Assembly: GCA_034440615.1 (NCBI GenBank)
Contig: JAOTOM010003844.1
Location: 1 to 64,000 of the forward strand
Length of the DNA stretch: 64,000 nucleotides
Direction of reading: 5' to 3'
Source: Ashinkailepas kermadecensis
Taxonomy: Eukaryota > Arthropoda > Thecostraca > Neolepadidae
Position numbers and translations under genes: made by a program. The notes beneath the pieces are model-generated. The model saw only the letters and a program-made list of their open reading frames with translations, did not search any database and had not been told where the DNA came from. Positions 33,813-47,249 of the stretch are shown piece by piece (within the stretch, counting starts at the first letter, position 1; each line of letters starts with the position of its first letter).

Positions 33813-33980
33813 GCAATAGCCAGCTACCTGCAGTGGTAGCCAAGATGAAGTATAACTTGTTGGCTCTCGTCTGCGCTGCGACTTTCAGAAGTGGCAGGCC
33901 ATGCGCGTCATCGGACCCGGTCTGGCCGTCCATCTCTATTGGTCCTTCTGTTTCTCCATGCATATCCAAACTCTCCATCT
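33790..33980 (-). pseudogene. Gypsy protease, N-terminal half (active-site region)
   Basis: The minus frame reads SDDAHGLPLLKVAAQTRANK then LYFILATTAGSWLLPPDV. ATTAGSW sits where gypsy proteases have the catalytic V-DTGA-VSVLPP, so the aspartate is lost. Upstream, MESLDMHGETEGPIEMDG may be Gag-side sequence but is not recognised. Confidence 0.65.
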
Positions 33981-34184
33981 GTAGCGCTGCCTTGCTTCGG
34001 GTGCGGTTCACCTCATTTGGCGCCAGCGCTGCTCTCGGGTGGCGCCTGTTCCCGCCATCAATCACAGCCGGCCGCCGCCGAGCGGGGCGGCGCCGACCGC
34101 GCCGACCGCGCCGCCAGACGCCGCCACTGCATGGCCTTCCCTGCAAACGTGGCCCATCCGTCGGGACCGCCCTCGAGACGTAGC

Positions 34185-34790
34185 GGCCGGCTGTGTCTGT
34201 CTGTGTGTGTCTCTGTCTGTGACGCGCCTGACCTCCACGAGGAGCGGCCGTGGCTTCACGTGGCGGCCGGCTGTGTCTGTCTGCGTGTCTCTATGTGTCT
34301 GTGTCTGTCCGCGTGTGTGTCTGTCTATGTGTCTGTCTGTCTGTCTGTGTGACGCGCCTGACCTCCCCGGGGAGCGGTCGTGACGTGGCCGCGGTAGCTG
34401 TGTGTGTCTGTGTGTGTGTGACCGTTCCCCTTACCTCCCCGGGGAGCGGTCGTGACGTGACGTGGCCGCGGTAGCTGTGTGTGTCTGTGTGTGTGTGTGA
34501 CCGTTCCCCTAACCTCCCCGGGAGCGGTCGTGACGTGACGTGGCCGCCGGCTGTGTGTGTCTGTGTGTGTGTGACCGTTCCCCTTACCTCCCCGGGGAGC
34601 GGCCGTGACGTGACGTGGCCGCCGGCTGTGTGTGTCTGTGTGTGTGACCGTTCCCCTTACCTCCCCGGGGAGCGGTCGTGACGTGACGTGGCCGCCGGCT
34701 GTGTGTGTCTGTGTGTGTGTGACCGTTCCCCTTACCTCCCCGGGGAGCGGCCGTGACGTGACGTGGCCGCGGTAGCTGTGTGCCGCGTCT
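34185..34790. repeat. About 75-bp tandem repeat with GTGTGTCT stretches
   Basis: About eight units of GACGTGGCCGC(C)GGCTGTGTG, then TCTGTGTGTG, then ACCGTTCCCCTTACCTCCCC and GGGAGCGGTCGT. The first units near 34190-34370 are more diverged (CCTGACCTCC in place of CCTTACCTCC). Confidence 0.88.
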
Positions 34791-36045
34791 CCCGGCGGGC
34801 GGTGCTGGCCCGTGTGTCGCCCGGCGAGGCTGCGGCCAGTGCCCGCGCCGGGCTGCTATTCGGCCGAGTTGTCTCGCCGCCGGTGTGTTGGCAAACCGGT
34901 CAATAAATAGCGCCAACTCCGGGCCGCCGCCGCGCTCCGGGACCAAGTTCCGACGACAGACTGAGTGCGCCGTCCGGCTGCCGGCCCCGTCAGAGCAACG
35001 CATCGCGAAGGCGGCGCGCGGAAGAGAGACCAATCGCTGTTCGGACAGCGAGTGCATTTTGCTGTGTCCGCCATTGCAGACGTCCAAGCTGCCCCTGTGA
35101 TGCATCGAATTTGTACCCCATAGCACTCGTCAAATGGGAACAAATTGCATGTGACGGGAACGTGTCAGATCCACCAGATGGATTGTGCTCCAGAATTGAG
35201 CTTGCCAATGCGTGTCATCTGATTGACCTCAGGCATGACCTCAAATGTCGGCCGACATCCGCCTCAACATGGCCAAAAGACATTCGAACTGCCAGGTACC
35301 ACATCTTGGTTGTTCATAGGACGTAGCAGTCGTCCGAGCCAATGTTCGTGCTGGCGTGATCGGGTGGATGGTCTGCTTGTTCTATTCCTGACCGATTAGG
35401 TGCTTTGCGATTGCAGACGGATAAGAAGTTAAATTGATCTTCGCTGTCCAGGAAAGATTTAATGTTGGACAAATTATGAAGCTATATTCTGACGGTGCTC
35501 TAATTGATTAAGACACCACTGGCGACCGATTGGCGTTAGACGTTGGCGACGCTATAGCCTAGCCTAGCCTATGGCCTAACACTCGAGTGCGTCGTAAGAT
35601 AACTCAAGTGTTTCTTCTTAACCGTTCCTTCAAAGTTACATTGATGATCATTGTTTAATATGTATATACATACACATATATGACGCTGACTGCAATGGCA
35701 AATGTTTATTCGCCAGAGACATAGTTAATTGTAACACAAATCAGTGTCATCGAAAGATAGCTCAACGAACCTGGGAATGCTGATTTTCAACTTCTAAATC
35801 TATCGTTCAATATATTAATTTATTCATAGGTAAATAACTGTTATTATTTTCGGACTTTGGCGAGTTCGGCTGTGGTGTCAAAGCTTCCTGTTGGCATCGA
35901 CTGCCAGCATCAAATCCTCCCTGTGGCTGTCCACAGGGAGGCTTGACGGCTCACTCTGTCCGATCATTCACTACACTCAGCCCAGTGGTGTACTCTTCCA
36001 GCTTAATACAACGAAGAATGGCTCTTAGATGCTCCTGGGTTTTAG
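34791..36045. other. No gene recognised
   Basis: 34790-35100 is GC-rich with a plus-strand open frame lacking any known domain. 35100-36045 is mixed and partly AT-rich. Nothing else is supported. Confidence 0.45.
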
Positions 36046-36079
36046 ACATTGCGTGTAAAGAAAACCCAACTATGTTTAC

Positions 36080-36604
36080 ATGAGACTTCCATTTGTCGAT
36101 GACCAACTATGTCGACAGGTAAACGCAGCCATCCGTTCGTCTCATCTAAACCATGTTAGGGTAGCCTGGACTAGCGGACCTACGCTGAAATCTTACCTGG
36201 TCCGCTCAGCCCTAGAAATGCCGCCATGCCCTGCTGGTAGAAGAACGTGCCACACCTGTATCAACGGGCTCAAAGGTAGATGCACGCGAAAAAACGTAGT
36301 TTATAAAATAACGTGCAACCGCTGTCTTGGAATATTTTATGTCGGTGAAACCAGACGTAGTATCAGGGATAGGTACAATGAGCACTTGGGAGATGCCAGA
36401 CTTCGGAGAGCATACACACCTTTAGGCGAACACATGATCGACAAACATTATAACATGGAACACAGCGACACTAACACAAACTTCAAAGTAGAAATTCTAG
36501 CAACAGCCAGGGACAACGCTGATCTAAAGGTCCTCGAATCTCTACACATACGTAATCTACGGCCGCAACTAAACACGCAAACGACGTCTTGGTATATCAC
36601 TTAA
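36080..36604 (+). pseudogene. Penelope-like element C-terminus: linker and GIY-YIG endonuclease
   Basis: The 174-residue frame starts YMRLPFVDDQ just downstream of an in-frame TAA at 36056. Cysteines in CPAGRRTCHTC and CTRKNVVYKITCNRC form the Cys-rich linker typical of Penelope-like elements. GIFYVGETRRSIRDRYNEHL follows, a GIY-YIG nuclease core with Tyr, Arg and the EH pair, and HIRNLRPQLN closes the domain. In these elements the nuclease nicks target DNA for priming. The RT domain, normally N-terminal, is absent, so this copy cannot move by itself. The domain itself is intact. Confidence 0.85.
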
Positions 36605-36879
36605 ATTACATAAACACAAATTATATTTTATGTATTACGCGTTATATTGGATCTATGTCTATATATGTGCGTGAGTGTATGTATCGATATGTATATGGAC
36701 CATCGGCTCGGGCTTCCTCAGAGGATTCTATCTTGGCATAGTTTGTTTCTGGTTTGGAGTTTCTTTAAGTGTCTGCACCACTGAGGAGGCTTTCCCGCAT
36801 TCCACGTGTCTTTTGCACGCTTTTTTGCTGGCGTGCTTTTTTCTTCTTCAATTGTTAAAACTTGACATTTTTATATCAC

Positions 36880-36935
36880 TCCTGACGATGGCCCCTGGCC
36901 GAAACGTTGAGTAATAAAGTATAATCCTTAACGTT
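36880..36935 (+). ncRNA. Hammerhead-ribozyme-like core in Penelope 3' region (candidate)
   Basis: CTGACGA (36882-36888) is followed by GGCC-CCT-GGCC, a perfect stem II, and then GAAAC (36901-36905). AACGTT (36903-36908) can pair with AACGTT (36930-36935) as stem III. This is the hammerhead CUGANGA/GAAA arrangement, and Penelope-like elements are known to carry hammerheads. I cannot build a good stem I, so activity is doubtful. Confidence 0.4.
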
Positions 36936-37087
36936 ACTTTTAATGTCAACTCAGCACCTCCTGGTATATTGAAGGTCGTATGCTTTCTTTACACGTTACT
37001 TTTAATGTCAACTCAGCACCTCCTGGTATATTGAAGGTCGTATGCTTTCTTTACACGCAATCTCTTCCAGCTTGTTGTATCCCAGTT

Positions 37088-37144
37088 AATGGGCGCTAAA
37101 TGACCTCATAGTCGGCGCGCCCTTAAGCCCAAATAACTAACCAA
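37088..37144 (+). mobile_element. Ultra-short (57-bp) hairpin retroposon, copy 2
   Basis: It reads AATGGGCGCTAAATGACC, then TAGTCGGCGCGCCCTTAAG, then CCCAAATAACTAACC. It is flanked by the perfect 11-bp duplication GTATCCCAGTT (37077-37087 and 37145-37155). Confidence 0.88.
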
Positions 37145-37159
37145 GTATCCCAGTTTGTT

Positions 37160-38984
<1,825 letters not shown>

Positions 38985-38999
38985 AGTGGTGGGAGTGAG

Positions 39000-40545
39000 A
39001 CTATTTTCTATTTTCGACATGCAAAGTTTTTCGCGGAGAGATGGAAGGGGTGCAATTGGCGCCATGAGCGAAACAGGAATTTTATGATGGAGAGAGGGAG
39101 AGAGAGAGAGAGAGGGAGAGGGAGGAGAGATAGTGTGCATTGCCGAGATCAGCAACGAGCCAGTCGTCACATTGTGTACGTAGTGTTTGTATGTGTGTAG
39201 TCTGCCGCCTGTCATAGCGTGGTTCAGACTGATATCACGGCCGGCAATCGACGAACGAACACTCGAGCACGCTGTGTTGGACCGGGAAACATTTCTGGCT
39301 AATGTTACATGCGGCGCGTAGGGCGCTTTTGAGTTAGGCAGCCGCAGGGATCACTGAACTAAGCAAGAAATCAGATGTATTTCTGACTTCTTTTTTCTTG
39401 ATAGCGTCAAGCTCCCTCTTGGGGTGGGTAATTCTCCGGTTGCGAAACAGTGACCTCAACAGCATGCTATGACACATCTGCGTCCGCCGCTATCTACGGA
39501 CACGTCAGGCAGCATGTTGCCAGATTACACGGCAGTCCGAGCGGAAATCACTGGCTGGGTATTCCCGGACATTGCTGTTGGTATTTCCGCCGTTGGCTCC
39601 ACTCGACTATTTGTGTTGTCTGAGTAATTGCAGGTGTTATTGCCACACGGGCACATCTGGCACTTTGTGCGTTGGCTAGGTGCATATACATCTGTGTTGT
39701 TTTGTGGTTAAAATATACTTGGACAGAGTGAAGCATGACACGTTGGGAGCTTCTCTCGAGACACATGTCGCGTTATCCAGCGATAATAGCCGAGCAGGTT
39801 ATGCTTGTATGTTTGTTTATATGGTTGTTGATATGTTTATATATGTTTATATGTACACTTGTTCACACGTTTTCTGTATTTGTATATTTGTTTACATTTG
39901 TATGTTTGCTATGTGAGCGAGTTTTGTTTGTATGTGTGTGTTTGTAAGTTATGTTTGTTGTGCTATGTGTCTGTTAGTGTTTGCTCTAGCCAGTTGCCAA
40001 CGTAATTGCACGGTATGTGCATCGGCCTGGCGGCCAGCGATTCGCTTCTGCGTTCAGTCGTGGCATAATCGGCGTATTACAGCGTTCAGTTGGCACCAGC
40101 ATGCCCTCTGGCCATCACCATACGTTATGGCATTCCGTTGTGGGCCAGATAATTAGCTGTGTGCACGTTTCATGCGGAACGTCCGATTATATCCATTAGC
40201 ATGATGCATAGTGTTGGCCACGTGATTGTGTACATCGTGTGATCGTGTTGCACCGCGTGCCGCCGGTTTAATTCAGCTTCTGCTCTCCGTAGTGATGTCG
40301 TGATTGGCTTGGCGTGTGATTCAGCATCCACTCCCCCATCACATGTGCATGCAGGATCGTATGCTTCTCGGCGGTCGACAAACTTCTTTTCCCTGGTAGG
40401 TATTGACGAGCCGTGACGGGCGGAAAGGTTGACGGATCTTCGCCCCAGGCAGCGCTTGCCACAGTAACGCTCAGTCATGTTGTTTAATTATAGTTGCATG
40501 GACCTGAATTGCCGCTGCGGTACTCAACGGACCCGCACCAAGCCA
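39000..40545. other. No gene recognised; small GA and GTTT-rich stretches
   Basis: A GA-rich run lies at 39088-39130. 39790-39960 is TGTATGTTTG-rich. No coding sequence is supported. Confidence 0.45.
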
Positions 40546-40547
40546 CC

Positions 40548-40672
40548 AAGCCACCAACCAACCAACCAACCAACCAACCAACCAACCAACCAACCAACCA
40601 ACCAACCAACCAACCAACCAACCAACCAACCAACAAACAAACAAACAAACAAACAAACCAACCAACCAATCA
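40548..40672. repeat. (ACCA)n and (ACAA)n microsatellite
   Basis: About 20 copies of AACC, then (ACAA)5, then a few more AACC. Confidence 0.97.
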
Positions 40673-40997
40673 AACTGCACAAATGACATTGCGTATCAAT
40701 TGTATAGGATACACAGTAACCTCATACCCACTCATTGCTCGCTTGATGTCACGAATTTCAAGTGTTTTGTTTTTCCCCAGTGCGTTGTGCGGCTGCTACA
40801 GTCTATGCGTCCTGCAGCACAAATCAACGACCATTTCAGTGTCGTCGAGTGGCATTAGTCGATTGCGTGGTCGTGCCAACACACCCTTCACCACCGAACT
40901 AGTCTAGCAAGATCGTGGTGCTGCTCAGTCGTCGAACGGCAGGAAGTTGGTTGTGTGCAGGCCTGATGCTGATGCACTACTACCTTGAACGATTATC

Positions 40998-41476
40998 CAG
41001 TTATAAATTATTCGTGAAATACGGTGAAATATACCACTTTCTGAGCACTGCATAGACATGCTTTCCAAGGAAGTATCGACATCGCGCTTATTGATGTGTG
41101 CTTATGAATTCTCCATAACTCGTTTCTGAGTATTCCGTGTAAAAGTATCATGCTTATTCTCACCATTAGGGATTGTGATACACAAGCATCCCGTAACACA
41201 ATTCCAGGTACGGAGGTTATCTATGATGTGGTCTATTGAACAATGCCATCTGCTGATACCATGGTATTGCAATAGTTATCGTTAGCATAGACATCCGTAC
41301 ATTAGGTGTCGCACAAATTGAACGTAAAACATGGACTTATGAGTGCACAATAGGCTTAAAATTGAGTTTAAGAACTGATTTTTTGTTTATTGCATGCCTC
41401 CATCACACACTTTCGACATCCTCTTGCACTTGTTTCGACATCTCACACCTAACGAAAAACCATTATTTTAACACTG
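40998..41476 (+). mobile_element. hAT-type MITE, copy 4, perfect 8-bp target duplication
   Basis: 479 bp, from CAGTTATAAATTATTCG to CATTATTTTAACACTG. The first and last 15 bp form an imperfect inverted repeat. The duplication CGATTATC is exact on both sides (40990-40997 and 41477-41484). It is non-coding. 8-bp duplications and CAG/CTG ends are hAT hallmarks. Confidence 0.92.
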
Positions 41477-41489
41477 CGATTATCCAAGC

Positions 41490-42680
41490 GACATTTTTTT
41501 TCTCACGTGCTATGCAACTTGCGCAGTCGTGCATGTGGTGGGAGGCAAGCGGTGCAGTTATTCCTCGCCTGTCGTCTCACCAACACCATAGCTCAAATGT
41601 CAACACCACGCTGCCCCAGATCTCCGATGTATTCACCAGTCGGGTGGCGTGAGGCTCCAGCTCCTCGTACACCGCTCATCACCACACTCGGTATCTGTGC
41701 ACACTGCTCCTCACGCGCTGATCTGACGTTGCCTGTCCAATCTGAACTGGTGGCCATACAGCAGAGACCCACACGCAACACAGATTCAGCGTGCTGTCTA
41801 AGTGTACAAATCACGCGAATACTAATCGAAGCACCGGATCAAATATTGGTCATTTTGACCTGGGACGCGTCGACCAATTTGTGGACGTGATGATAACACG
41901 ACGGTGATCAGCAGATAGTTGAACGGTCTTACTATGCGACTATTTTCATAGCCAAGCAGTACGCCTTTCAACGTTTTAAATAGCCGTGTATCCCGCATAT
42001 CGTTTTGTAACACGACGACGGCTCTGGTACATACCGTAGCCCCAACAGTAACCACAACTATTTCGAAGGTGGATATTGCTTGTGTTGTATGTCCTTCAGA
42101 ATAATTCTCATCAGATTATCAGAATGATATCACTCCTGAAATGGTCAAAAATACTTGCATTACGGAACATGAGATAACTGTGGGGGTATTCGTACACATA
42201 TGACATGTTGATATTGAACACCTCAACAAGAATACGACTATTCGACTTAAAAAGCGGCTTCAAATACATGCGTTGCCAATGCTGAAAAGGATCACCAAGG
42301 ATATAAAAAAGCAATGATTACAATGAAGGCAAAGCGATTTCGTTAGCGTAGACGGCTGACGGCGTTGTCACGGGAGAGGCGTGACCCGTGACGCGGCGAG
42401 GCCGAACAAATGGCTGCGTCACGCGACAAATGGAGCCGGCGCGCCACGCCCTGCTCGTCGAACGGTGACCGACACATGGCCAGTGGCGGCGCCGGCCGGC
42501 GTGCCGCGCCAACACGTGTGTGCTGCTGCTCCAACGGCGGCTGACGGCGGCTGGCGGCGTCCACACCCGTCCCGCTGCTCCGTCCCGCTGCTCGTGTCGT
42601 CCGCGCGGCCGCCGCGTCTGTTGTTGCTGGCGCGGCGGCGTGACGGGCTCTCACCACTGGTCGGCCGCCGGTCCAAGACT
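41490..42680. other. No gene recognised
   Basis: Mixed DNA without a supported gene. The part from 42320 is GC-rich and leads into the 32-bp array. Confidence 0.45.
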
Positions 42681-42689
42681 GGCGGCCGC

Positions 42690-43372
42690 CTGACACTGCC
42701 GTGCGCCGCTGTGGCCGCCGCCTGACACTGCCGGGCGCCGCCTGACACTGCCATGCGCCGCTGTGGCCGCCGCCTGACACTGCCGTGCGCCGCCTGACAC
42801 TGCCGTGCGCCGCTGTGGCGGCCGCCTGACACTGCCGTGCGCCGCTGTGGCCGCCGCCTGACACTGCCGGGCGCCGCTGTAGCCGCCGCCTGATACTGCC
42901 GGGCGCCGCTGTAGCCTCCGCCTGACACTGCCATGCGCCGCTGTGGCCGCCGCCTGACACTGCCGGGCGCCGCTGTAGCCGCCGCCTGACACTGCCGTGC
43001 GCCGCTGTCGCCGCCGCCTGACACTGCCGTGCGCCGCTGTGGCCGCCGCCTGACACTGCCGGGCGCCGCTGTAGCCGCCGCCTGACACTGCCGTGCGCCG
43101 CTGTGGCCGCCGCCTGACACTGCCGGCGCCATGTAGCCGCCGCCTGACACTGCCGTGCGCCGCTGTGGCGGCCGCCTGACACTGCCGTGCGCGCCGCTGT
43201 CGCCGCCGCCTGACACTGCCGGGCGCCGCTGTGGCCGCCGCCTGACACTGCCATGCGCCGCTGTGGCCGCCGCCTGACACTGCCGGGCGCCGCTGTGGCC
43301 GCCGCCTGACACTGCCGTGCGCCGCTGTCGCCGCCGCCTGACACTGCCATGCGCCGCTGTAGCCGCCCTCCG
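42690..43372. repeat. 32-bp minisatellite abutting the BRI3-like stop codon
   Basis: About 21 units of GCCTGACACTGCCGTGCGCC and GCTGTGGCCGCC, with G/T and G/A variants and a few shortened units. It starts four bases past the minus-strand stop codon (43376-43378), so it forms most of the 3' UTR or 3' flank of that gene. Confidence 0.93.
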
Positions 43373-43375
43373 AGA

Positions 43376-46300
43376 CTACCGCGTATTGCCGCATGTAGTG
43401 CACTTGTCCTCCCGCATCAGCCAGCAGCAGAGGATGCCCAGCGGGAAGAAGCAGACGGCCAGGATGATGCCGCACACGGTGAACTCCTTGCCATAGTAGC
43501 CGTTCTGAAACGGAGCCGGTTGTGGTCACGTGGACGCGCCGCGGTGTCGCCGCGGTCCCACTTGTACGCAGCCATACACGACCATGCGTGGTCATACAGG
43601 TATGTGCAGGTGCTGGCCGATAAAATGCATACATACATGCGTGCATGCGGGTGAAAACAGCCCGTCGTCGGCTAACACAACACAGGAAAAAAGCATCTGA
43701 AAAAACGAAACACATGTGTCATCTGTTCGCCATCTCGGAGACTTGGAGTTCGTGTGCTGACGAGCATCAGGAGCGGCTGGCAGCCGGCGTGATGGTCAGC
43801 AGTGGCGCCACGTTGGAGGCTAACCCATCAGTTGATCAGTCGCTGTTTCATGCCGACTTGGACAGTGGTGACGTTTTGTTAAGTATACGAAATAGTTATA
43901 CTTCCGACTGTGTGTGTGATCCACCCGCCCACCCTCACACCATGCCGGGAAAGGTTATGGCTCAGCCTGCCACCTTACCAGCCGGGGAGATGTCCCAAGT
44001 GGCCCGCTGCTGTGGGCGGTGTCCTCCAGTGACTTAGTACTGAGGCGGTGCCCCAGCTGCCCATGCTGTGGGCGGTGTCCCTGGCGATGTCCTGCTGTAG
44101 CCAGTGTCCCCGGTGGCCTTCTGCTATGTGCGGCGTCTCCAGGGGCCCACCGGCCGGTCTGCGACCGGGCTTTGCAGCGCGGCCACGCCGCTCCGTGCAC
44201 GGGCCGGTGCACGGGCCGGCGGGAATCTGGCCTGGGGCGGTGCCAACTGGCCGCCCTTGGCCGGGCCGGCCGCTCGCTGCCGGCCTGCCGGCGGGCGTGG
44301 CGCACACTGCCGCACCATGGCCGGCGCCCAGACCGTGTACTCGCGCGGATAGCACGAGGTCGGCGGTGGCGGAGGCGATGCCGACGGGCGCGTGCGATTG
44401 GATCGGAGCGGTGGCGCTGCCATCGAGGCGGACTGCGTTGTCAGATCGTGTGCGATATCGGTGTGGTAGCGGTGGCTGGATCATAACCACCGCTTATCGG
44501 TGGTGAGGCGGCGGGCGTCCTATCCGGAGGATCTGTCCGGGTGCCCTCCCCCCCCCGCCCCACCACGCCGCCTCCCGTATTGCGGCCGACCGATAAACGC
44601 CACATTCTAGTGGTATGTGCCGCCCACGGCATCCTTGCCGCCGGAAATGACGTCATTGCTGCGGAAGTGCGCTTCGGTGGCGAGCCACCTATCGCACGCT
44701 TTGACCGCTGGATCGGTCGGGTCCCCGCCACCCATGTAGCACGCTGCGGCTCACGCTGGATGCTTCTTGCGATCTCCGAGGAATGCTGAGTGTGCAGCAC
44801 TCCGGCTGGTACGGGAACTGGATATATTGCACACAAATATGCACCAGGCCGCCGCCTGCAGCCAGCTGGCAGGGAATCGTGCGGGTGTTTCCCACCGATC
44901 CGTGTCATTCCCTGTCCCATTCTCATTCCCATTGCCATTCCCTGTCCCTGCCGATCCGTGGCATTCCCTGTCCATTCTTCGTGCATACCAACGCCTTGAC
45001 GGATAATTTTCGGCGCTCGGTGCTGGGTGTTGCTTCCTAGCGGTCTGACGCCATTTTGTCCGACATTGTTAGTTGACATGCATCTCTTCTCGAGCAAAGT
45101 GAAGGCCCAGCAGCTGACACGTAGCCAGAACTCTGAATCGCTCGCCGCCCACTTCACAGTTAGCAGTCAATTTTGGCCGTCGACGCACCTGTGAAACTCT
45201 GAATCGTCGTCACGCACAACAAAGCTGCCGGAGCCTTCGCCTCGGTAAGCAGCTCTCGCCATTACGTCCTGTGTCCACAAATGGGGATAAATATCCCCAT
45301 GAACAAGTAATAAAACGCCCAAGCGGCCAATTTCGATACGCCTTGCTGACGGACTGGAAAAACTAACACATTCCCGCCGTTGTCTGACTGGGACAAGGCC
45401 GTGACTGCAGCACCACCAAGCAGAATTCGAGGCACGGGGTGTGTCGCATGTACAAGTTGCACTGAAGGGGCCTGTAGCATGTACAAGTTGCACTGAAGGG
45501 GCCTGCAGCGCAGTGGTTCGGCTGAGTGCCTGGCACGCCGGAGGTACGGGGTTCGATTCCCTGCGATGCCCACCCTTCCTGCCGGGATGAGAGGCAGGCG
45601 ACGTCATATGGCCTTAGCTGCTGAGTGCGTCCTAAAGCCACAATCCATCCAAACGTTTAGACAAGTAAAATAACTTTACTCATGCCCTATATGCCCCTAG
45701 ATTAACCTCGGAGCTAAGTTCTTTTGATTGTTTACATGTTTGAACAACTCCTAGTTGTTTCAGACTCCGTGCTCCTACCTGTGTTTGGTGGTCCTCCAGT
45801 CACGACCCTGCTCCAGCCAAACAATTGCGAACATTTGGCACTTCTTGGCGTAGCGAATCTGGCGGTTTGGACGTTTTCGAATTGTTCATGAGGATATTTA
45901 TCCTCACCCTGTGTCCTGCTCTCCCGCCAACAGTGTTCCCGCGCGTTCCGCCCGACTCTGTCGCACGTGTCCGCCGAACCCGGCGCCCAAGTGTCCACCG
46001 TGTGCGATGTCTGCTAACCCGACGACTCCGTGCCCACGTGCTCGCAGTGAGCAGGTGCGTCTGCCTCCCATGGTCGCCAAATGCATGCTCGCCTCGCCCC
46101 GCTCGCCTCGCCCGCAGTCGTTCTGGCAGACACTGCTCACACTCGGGGTGACCTTGATGGCTGGCCGTCAGCGACGTCGCACTTTCCCCGCCGGATTCCG
46201 ACGGCTGCGAGCCGCATATGGCCGTGGCGGAGAGCTCACCTTGAGGCTTTTGTATCGTGCGTGTGTGGTATGCGCGATGCCTTGAGATGGCGCGTAACTG

Positions 46301-47246
46301 CGAGCGACGGAGCGAGGCATTGGCCGCGCGTGCACTGGGTGCTGTTGGGCGGGCGCCTGCTGTGGCGCTGCTGTGGCGCTGCCGTGGATCGGCCGCTGGC
46401 GGCGCGGTCCGACCGTAGGCACCGTGCGACAGACGGGCTCCGGCTGTGACGAGACGCGGCCCGTAGCGTCTGACGTGTCACACGACGTGATGTGGCGTGG
46501 CGTGCCTTTTGCATTGCTCACGCAGAGCAGGGCGACAGCGATGCACTCGCTGTCGCACTGTGAGCAACTCGCATTTGCATCTGTGCTTGTTCAGGTAGCT
46601 GAGTTTAGTTGGTGTCGCCTTTGGGGTTCAGGGGGCGCATCGACTGCAGTGGTCGTGCAGCTTGAGGTCATTTTGAGTCGCCTGGTGCGTGCTTAGCGCA
46701 CTTGGACCCTCGCACACGAAACGTGCGCTAATTGTATTGGAATTCCACACGGGTTTGTGTTTATAGTTATGAAGACAACCGATGCGCCCAAAAGACGAAA
46801 TAACTCTCAAAGTATAAACACAATCAAACCACAATATGTGTTACATCCTATGTCGTGCTATAAAACGTCCTCATCGTCACATCATCCTCATAAAACGTCC
46901 AGAAACTGCAGGCAACTCGTACACACCAATACCGCACGTCGGTGTGACACGGTGCCGGTTGGGAGCTGCCAGCACGCGCTCCGCCCTGCCCGGCCTCAGC
47001 GCGGCGCGCTGCAGGCCCCAGAGCCGCTCTCCACCCCATGCCGACACTGGCAGGCACGGCTGACGTCACGCCGCGGCACGTGACGCGACGTGGCGTAGCG
47101 CGACAGTCGGCGCAGCGCGACAGTGGCGCAGCGCCAGCCGGCACAGGCGCGGCCGGCCTGCCGGCCTGCGGTCCGTCCGCACTCACCGGACAATTGGAGC
47201 ACTTGTTGGCGCCCTCCGCGTCGGTCATGCTGCTCTGCTGTGTCGG
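43376..47246 (-). CDS. BRI3-like small cysteine-rich membrane protein, two exons
   Basis: Exon 1 is 47187-47246: acceptor TGTTTCAG, an 18-nt 5' UTR, ATG at 47226-47228, coding MTDAEGANKCSNCP, donor CCG/GTGAGT. Exon 2 is 43376-43504: acceptor GTTTCAG, coding 42 codons with NGYYGKEFTVCG, FFPLGILCC, DKCTTCGNTR and TAG. Both borders are phase 0, giving a 56-residue protein. Its layout CxxC, one hydrophobic segment, then CxxCG matches the C-terminal domain of brain protein I3 (BRI3), a small membrane protein linked to late endosomes and lysosomes. Known BRI3 proteins have a longer proline-rich N-terminus, so this is a short form or paralogue. The 3.7-kb intron holds a SINE and minisatellites. Confidence 0.75.
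43950..44160. repeat. Degenerate minisatellite in BRI3-like intron
   Basis: Four or five loose units of about 40 bp share CTG(T/C)GGGCGGTGTCC(T/C) and CCAG/CCCAG spacers. Confidence 0.5.
45504..45655 (+). repeat. tRNA-derived SINE
   Basis: A-box-like GCGCAGTGGTTCGGCTGAG and B box GGTTCGATTCC lie 40 bp apart, followed by a body and the tail GGCCTTAGCTGCTGAGTGCG then CCTAAAGCCACAATCCATCC. The tail resembles that of the ultra-short retroposons. A 34-bp unit ending GGGGCCTG is duplicated just upstream (about 45448-45515). The acceptor stem is decayed. Confidence 0.72.
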
Positions 47247-47249
47247 CTG

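Larger units (their letters stand above)
26460..33980 (-). mobile_element. Decayed Ty3/gypsy LTR retrotransposon with nested insertions
   Basis: On the minus strand the order is protease (33.96-32.19 kb), RT first half (31.8-31.64 kb), RT second half (29.56-28.98 kb), RNase H (28.48-28.05 kb) and integrase (28.01-26.47 kb), the normal Ty3/gypsy pol order. All parts have stops and frame changes, so it is dead. It is interrupted by a 41-bp array in the protease, about 2 kb of unrelated DNA inside RT, a hAT MITE between RT thumb and RNase H, and a 45-bp array in integrase. LTRs were not identified. It is antisense to FANCM. Confidence 0.85.
36048..37060 (+). mobile_element. 5'-truncated Penelope-like retroelement
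   Basis: It holds a GIY-YIG endonuclease reading frame (36080-36604) and a 3' region, with no RT. The ends are ATTGCGTGTAAAGAAA (36048-36063) and TTTCTTTACACGCAA (37046-37060), which are inverted relative to each other. A 62-bp tail unit is duplicated in tandem at 36932-37055. AATAAAG occurs at 36913-36919. The same end sequence is found at about 11190-11214, so the family is repeated in the genome. Confidence 0.78.

Noticed and set aside
42343..43715. Long minus-strand frames of about 300-350 codons
   Set aside because: They read through the 32-bp minisatellite. The real exon (43376-43504) is in a different frame.
44441..45157. 238-codon minus-strand open frame
   Set aside because: GC-rich DNA with simple repeats (CATTCCCTGTCCC), no domain, no splice or codon pattern that supports a gene.
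45504..45580. Functional tRNA gene
   Set aside because: A and B boxes are present but the acceptor and anticodon stems do not pair well, and a SINE body and tail follow.
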